Of a stretch of DNA of 38,535 nt, positions 34,325-38,535 are shown piece by piece. Position 1 is the first letter of the stretch. Each line of letters begins with the position of its first letter. The stretch spans positions 1 through 38,535 of the forward strand of contig CAYVZU010000023.1 of NCBI GenBank assembly GCA_964455935.1, read 5' to 3'. The notes below the pieces were generated by a model. That model ran no database searches. It worked only from the letters and a program-made list of their open reading frames with translations, and was not told the DNA's origin. Both the position numbers and the translations under genes were made by a program. The DNA comes from CAYVZU01 sp964455935 (lineage in GTDB: Bacteria; Fibrobacterota; CAYVZU01).

Positions 34325-34969
34325 ATGGCAATTGGTAAATCGAAACTCCGCAAAGGCGGAGGATTGGCCCTTAAAATCGACATGTCACCGATGATCGACT
34401 GCGTCTTTCAGTTGCTGATCTTTTTCATCGTGACTCTTAAAATGGATCCTTCGCTCGATGACATCATGCGTCTGCCCAATGCCTACAAGTCCGCCCGCCA
34501 GGAAGAACTCAACATGGAGATCTACGTGCTTCCGGCGGGAACGGCCGTGACCAAGGCGGGAACCTACACGGTCGATGGCTGGCTGAAGCCGGACGGCAGT
34601 CTCAATTATGCCGAGGGCATGGATTATTCGGGCCAGATCGCATTTGCCGCAAAGGGTGATTTCGACAGCATGTTCGTCCGCCTCGACGATGTCCCCTACC
34701 TGATCGACAAGGAACGGGGGAAAAAGGGAAAGGACCTGATCCGTCGGCTGAATGTTGTGCGGGAGAAGAACGGGTATGCGCCGTTTACGAAAGCCGAAGA
34801 AGATTCGGTCCGGTTGAACATGACTCTTCTGATGAAGGTCCACAAAAACGTTTTCTATGGCCGCGTTCTTCAGGTTGTGGATAAAGCCAAGGAAGCCGGT
34901 GTAACCTCCTTTGCGTTTATCACCAGCGTGCAAAGTTCGCAGCTAATGGACGAAAAGAACAAGAAATAG
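34325..34969 (+). CDS. exbD: ExbD/TolR-family protein with an enlarged periplasmic domain
   Basis: 214 residues against about 140 for ordinary ExbD. The single helix (about 25-42) follows IDMSPMIDCVFQLL with the essential aspartate at D25. The periplasmic part holds an insertion of roughly 70 residues (around 75-150) between strands, before the family end NMTLLMKVHKNVFYGRVLQVVDKAKEAG. The insertion may replace TonB-type contacts. It lies 11 bases after exbB and 13 before a second exbD. Confidence 0.88.
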   Translation: MAIGKSKLRKGGGLALKIDMSPMIDCVFQLLIFFIVTLKMDPSLDDIMRLPNAYKSARQEELNMEIYVLPAGTAVTKAGTYTVDGWLKPDGSLNYAEGMDYSGQIAFAAKGDFDSMFVRLDDVPYLIDKERGKKGKDLIRRLNVVREKNGYAPFTKAEEDSVRLNMTLLMKVHKNVFYGRVLQVVDKAKEAGVTSFAFITSVQSSQLMDEKNKK

Positions 34970-34982
34970 GGCTGGATACAAT

Positions 34983-35483
34983 ATGGACATGAGACGTCGA
35001 ACGAGCGAGCCGCCGGAAATCGACATTACGCCGATGATCGACTGTGTGTTTCAGTTGATCCTGTTTTTCATGGTGATCATTGCCCTGGTCGTGGTGATGG
35101 GGATCGCCATACGTTTTCCGGAATCACAGCAGCCCGAACGGAGCAAGAAAGAGTCACAGGAAAAGACACTCTTCGCCTATGTGGAAAAGGACCTTTTCGA
35201 TGAGAACCATAGCATAATAAGGGATGGTCTGGTCAAAATAGGCGCCAAGGAGTTCGCCTTCCACGTTACCGCAAAAGACTCGGCCGGCCAGGATAAGCAA
35301 TACACCAAAACTTTCGATCAGATTAAGGCGGAAATCAAGCGGCTGGTGAAAGAGGAAGGCTATAAAGACGATCAGATCCTGATTACCGGCGACGTGATTT
35401 CGTATCACTGGAAGATTGTCAAGATCATCGATCTGGCCAAGCAGTGTGACGTCAAGGGATTCTCCCTTGTCCCGCCGGGTTAA
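34983..35483 (+). CDS. exbD: Second ExbD/TolR-family protein
   Basis: 166 residues. EIDITPMIDCVFQLILFF carries the channel aspartate D20. The periplasmic domain ends HWKIVKIIDLAKQCDVKGFSLVPPG, like ExbD. It differs strongly from the first ExbD apart from the shared PMIDCVFQL, so the motor probably uses a heterodimer, as AglQ and AglS do with AglR in Myxococcus. It is the last gene of the close-packed operon; a spacer of 174 bases follows. Confidence 0.88.
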   Translation: MDMRRRTSEPPEIDITPMIDCVFQLILFFMVIIALVVVMGIAIRFPESQQPERSKKESQEKTLFAYVEKDLFDENHSIIRDGLVKIGAKEFAFHVTAKDSAGQDKQYTKTFDQIKAEIKRLVKEEGYKDDQILITGDVISYHWKIVKIIDLAKQCDVKGFSLVPPG

Positions 35484-35657
35484 GCGCAAGCCGCCTTTGG
35501 GCTGCAGCATTGAGACGGTACCCGCGTTTTGTTCCGGACCTTTCCAGTTGTCGGACCATTCATTTTTATTTCCTCCAAATTGGGCCTTTGCACCGCATGG
35601 TTTCCTTTCTCGAATCGGGCTTAAGCTGAGCCTAATCACTCGCAACTTCTTGTACCT

Positions 35658-37673
35658 ATGACTAATACTGTTGATTCCAATCCCGCTCAGGCTAAATCCC
35701 AACTGACGCTGCGGCCTGGCCCCCAATCCGGCCGGTCTCGACGCGACCGTTCTGGAAAAGGCCCTTTAATGATCGCGGTCATTCTGCTGGGCTGTGCGCT
35801 TTTTGGGTTTGCCGCGTGGCAATACTTCAACCGGGCCCGAACCGTCGTTGAACCGGAGGCGCTGTGGCCCCGTTTGTTGAAGGTCGGCAATGTTTATGAT
35901 ATCCTTGTCGATCCGCTGGACCGGAGCAACGTATGGTTTGCCACGGGAGAAGGGATCCGGCTCTATGAGAAAGACACGGGCCGGTGGCGCTCCTATGGGC
36001 TCCACGACGGGCTTCCCTCCGAACAAATTACCTCCATTACCGCGGATTCAAGCCGGGTTTGGTTCGGCACCTGGTCCGGTGTTGTTTATTACGAACGGGC
36101 TACGGGCCGATGGATTCGTCCCAAATTGGGCGACCGGGTTCGGCAGCGCCGGGTTCTGGACCTGGAGAAGGACGGTCCCCTGCTGTGGGTCAGTTCAACC
36201 GAGGGCGGCGTCGAACGCTTGGATCCCCAAACAGGCGCCTGGGAGAAATTCGGCAAGGAGGCCGGGTTTACCACGGGGGAAGTCTACAGTATTCTTGCAA
36301 CGTCCGAGGCCGTCTACGCCGGCAGCAATCAAGGCACGTTATATATTCTGGACCGCAAGAGCGGCCAATGGCAACCGCGCACGAATCCCGGCGCCTCCAG
36401 TTTCGTAGTCAAGATCTGGGCCCTGGAGCGCGATGGCGAGGAGATCTGGATGGGTACCTCGCACAAGGGCGTCTGGCAATACAACACCAAGTCCGGCACC
36501 TGGCGGACCCATGCGCAGACTGGCGGCACGCCTTTGCTTCTCGTCTACAGTGTGGCGGTTGACAGCGCGTCCGTATGGGCCGGGACCCCGCTGGGCATCG
36601 TGCGCTATTCCAAGAAGAGCGACGCCTGGATCGCCGAAGTCACAACCGGCTTTGCCGGCAAGCCTTATGTGATGGCCTCTCTGGCCAATGACGAAGGGTA
36701 TGTCTGGTTCGGCAGCTATCAGCAGGGCCTGGGCAAGGTCCTTAAAGATCGGCCCGAAACGATCCCCTATTCGGGAGGTCTTGAGCATGACTACATTTGC
36801 GCGATCGGCGTTGATAGCGCTTCACTCTGGCTTGGCTATGGTTTTCTGGGCGACTACACCGACCGGATCCGGAAAGACTCGCTGATCTGGGAACGCAACG
36901 TGAATTTGTGGGACGGCCTGCCCGGAGAGAATGTCAGCGTGATCCGCTGTCAAAAATCCAATGTGTTCATCGGTACCTGGCAGGGGTTCGCCTATTTCGA
37001 CGCAAGACGCTCGCAATGGGTTTCCAGTTCCCGTGAGTTCGGTTTCGCGAGCGAGGTCAAGACGGCCCTTGTGGATGGCGAGAGCCTCTACGTGGGTACG
37101 GAAAACGGATTATATGTATATGTTCCCGGCCACGGCCGTCTGTTCCTCCTGGAGAAGACGGCGGGCCTTTCGGTGCTGGGGATCGAGGCCGGCGGGCCGG
37201 ACCTGTGGCTTGCCACGCGAACGGGCTTGTATCGGCTGCAATCCTCTTTGGGCGCATTGAGCCGGATCGACACGGTTGGGGAAGAACCGGTAAGCGGCCT
37301 GGCGATGATCGGCGATTCCCTCTGGCTCAACCTGCCGTCCCGCGGCATTGGCATCTACTCCAAATCCAGAAACCGCTTTTCGATCCTCGAATGGAAAAAA
37401 ACGCAACTGGCTCGGCGCCGCGAGGAAAAGAAAACGCTTCAGGCGGCCGGGATTAAAGCCATGGACGGCAAAATTTGGATCGCGACCAATCACGGGATGG
37501 CCGTGTTCGATCCTGCCCGGGACCGCGATTACGCCATTACCTTCGCCGACGGCCTAATCAACAACGATGTCCTGACAATCGAGGCGGACGAGACCAACTA
37601 CTACTTTGGCCTGTTCGGGGGCCTCAACAAGGTTCCCAAGAATAGTTTGGCGAAGTCCGTTTTCATACCGTAG
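35658..37673 (+). CDS. Membrane-anchored double beta-propeller protein
   Basis: 671 residues: a basic cytoplasmic tail (1-35), one membrane helix (about 37-55), then about 13 or 14 repeats across 75-660 of the type VWFGTWSGVVYYERATGRW. That is the two-component-regulator-propeller pattern and enough for two seven-bladed propellers. No histidine kinase, GGDEF or other output domain follows, unlike the sensor kinases that normally carry these repeats. A periplasmic binding or scaffold role for the neighbouring machine is likely. No clear ribosome site precedes the ATG. Confidence 0.82.
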   Translation: MTNTVDSNPAQAKSQLTLRPGPQSGRSRRDRSGKGPLMIAVILLGCALFGFAAWQYFNRARTVVEPEALWPRLLKVGNVYDILVDPLDRSNVWFATGEGIRLYEKDTGRWRSYGLHDGLPSEQITSITADSSRVWFGTWSGVVYYERATGRWIRPKLGDRVRQRRVLDLEKDGPLLWVSSTEGGVERLDPQTGAWEKFGKEAGFTTGEVYSILATSEAVYAGSNQGTLYILDRKSGQWQPRTNPGASSFVVKIWALERDGEEIWMGTSHKGVWQYNTKSGTWRTHAQTGGTPLLLVYSVAVDSASVWAGTPLGIVRYSKKSDAWIAEVTTGFAGKPYVMASLANDEGYVWFGSYQQGLGKVLKDRPETIPYSGGLEHDYICAIGVDSASLWLGYGFLGDYTDRIRKDSLIWERNVNLWDGLPGENVSVIRCQKSNVFIGTWQGFAYFDARRSQWVSSSREFGFASEVKTALVDGESLYVGTENGLYVYVPGHGRLFLLEKTAGLSVLGIEAGGPDLWLATRTGLYRLQSSLGALSRIDTVGEEPVSGLAMIGDSLWLNLPSRGIGIYSKSRNRFSILEWKKTQLARRREEKKTLQAAGIKAMDGKIWIATNHGMAVFDPARDRDYAITFADGLINNDVLTIEADETNYYFGLFGGLNKVPKNSLAKSVFIP

Positions 37674-37683
37674 TGCGGAATCC

Positions 37684-37700
37684 AAGCCCGGAGTGGGCTT
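37684..37700 (+). terminator. Hairpin after the propeller gene
   Basis: AAGCCC and GGGCTT form a perfect 6-bp stem with a 5-base loop, 11 bases after the stop. No T-run follows, so intrinsic termination is uncertain. Confidence 0.35.
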
Positions 37701-37800
37701 CCCCTGGCCGACCGTTCGGCGCGTCCGGCTCTGGAAAGCCGATTTTGGTTTTTGTATATTGGTTTTGATCTTCAGCTCTCATGTTAAAAAGGAGCGCCCC

Positions 37801-38535
37801 GTGAACCGACTCAGACTTGCCGCTGTTTTCGCCGCTGTTGTGTTTTCCCTCGCGCTGGCCCAGGATGATCTCAAGAAGGGCATCGATGCGATCGAAGCCC
37901 GGGAATTTGCAAAAGGGATCTCGATTCTTGAAAAGGTTCTCGCGGAACGGCCAAGTAATTTTTCCGCGCTCCTGTATTTGGGCAACGCGTATTTCTACAC
38001 AAACCGCCCTTCCTCCGCGGCGAAATATTACGAGAAAGCTCTGGACGTTAATCCACGGAATTTCGAGCTTCGGCATAATTATGCCGGTTGCCTTGCGCTC
38101 CTCAAGAAGACGCAAAAGGCGCTGGATATCTATCAGGAGTTATTGGCAGAGCAGCCGCGCAACGCAAGCCTCTACAGCAATCTGGCGGGCATTTATCTGG
38201 CCGACGGGCTTACGAACAAAGCCCTGGAAGCCTACAAGACCGCATTGGAAATCGATCCCTCGAATGTGGAGATCAGCACCAAGATGGGCCGGTTGCACGA
38301 ACTCTCGGGCAAGCTGGACCAGGCGGCCGAGCAGTATCGGACCGCCATTGCCCAGAACCCGAAATACGCCCTTCCCCATGTCTACCTCGGCGATATCTAC
38401 GCCAATCAGGGAAACCACAAGGCGGCGATGGAGGAATATAAGGTCGCGGCGGTTCTGGATCCGCAGTCGCATCTTGCCCATACGGGTCTTGGAAGAATGC
38501 AGCAGATCGTGGGTAAGCCGGACCTGGCCATCTAT
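37801..38535 (+). CDS. Exported TPR protein (cut by the window end)
   Basis: The frame is open from GTG at 37801 to the end (245 residues seen, no stop). AAGGAG at 37789-37794 supports this start. A signal peptide (about 1-20, cleavage after ALA) is followed by successive TPR units from about residue 22, with regular P/N turns (ERPSNFSALLYLGNAYFYTN in reading, then VNPRN, EQPRN, IDPSN, QNPKY). It probably works in the periplasm or at the outer membrane with the preceding genes. A weak TATATT lies at 37755-37760, possibly a promoter element. Confidence 0.85.
   Translation, partial: MNRLRLAAVFAAVVFSLALAQDDLKKGIDAIEAREFAKGISILEKVLAERPSNFSALLYLGNAYFYTNRPSSAAKYYEKALDVNPRNFELRHNYAGCLALLKKTQKALDIYQELLAEQPRNASLYSNLAGIYLADGLTNKALEAYKTALEIDPSNVEISTKMGRLHELSGKLDQAAEQYRTAIAQNPKYALPHVYLGDIYANQGNHKAAMEEYKVAAVLDPQSHLAHTGLGRMQQIVGKPDLAIY

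Noticed and set aside
37781..37804. A seven-residue upstream frame ending over the GTG start of the TPR gene
   Set aside because: It has no ribosome site of its own and the overlap may be chance.

Overview
The window (38.5 kb, moderately GC-rich by eye) comes from a diderm, Gram-negative-type bacterium. It encodes outer-membrane lipoproteins, an MlaD-type lipid-transfer protein, ExbB/ExbD motor proteins and large exported proteins that look like outer-membrane proteins. A run of ten Ns inside a gene points to a metagenome or draft scaffold. The combination of HprK with HPF but no PTS genes, a type I-beta DAHP synthase, GldA/F/G-like ABC genes and Exb motors with large TPR proteins would suit an uncultured FCB-related lineage (Fibrobacterota, KSB1 or Latescibacterota style). 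That placement is a guess.

Layout. 1-960: an OsmC-like gene, then a dead DDE transposase remnant that itself carries a small insertion. 957-3192 (minus): hpf, hprK and mlaD in a tight operon. 3304-6017 (minus): lipA and a membrane diguanylate cyclase, separated by a repeat-rich spacer. 6083-8597 (plus): a LolB-like lipoprotein overlapping a diadenylate cyclase, then aroF-type DAHP synthase. 8829-14537 (minus): an M20 hydrolase, acetate kinase, a degenerate acetate-kinase paralog and a metallo-beta-lactamase/cyclic-nucleotide-binding fusion. Divergent from these at 14713-16323 is a sigma54 activator with a phenol-sensor-type (MopR/DmpR/XylR) input domain. A canonical -24/-12 promoter faces the M20-ackA operon in the shared spacer, with a palindrome upstream. 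16440-19482 (minus): a three-gene Gld-type ABC exporter. 19707-20903 (plus): tgt.

21331-38535 (plus) is the most unusual part. A structured leader precedes eight closely spaced genes: two tandem ~1,100-residue exported paralogs with EF-hand-like loops, a small membrane protein, a putative lipoprotein with an Fn3-like start, a 1,091-residue TPR protein, ExbB, and two ExbD proteins. Two further genes follow: a membrane-anchored beta-propeller protein and an exported TPR protein cut by the window end. I read the set as a proton-motive-force-driven trans-envelope machine, comparable in layout to Agl/Glt or Tol/Exb systems but with different envelope partners.

Several spacers contain degenerate 7-bp-periodic repeats whose heptamer differs at every site. 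They often touch stop or start codons.
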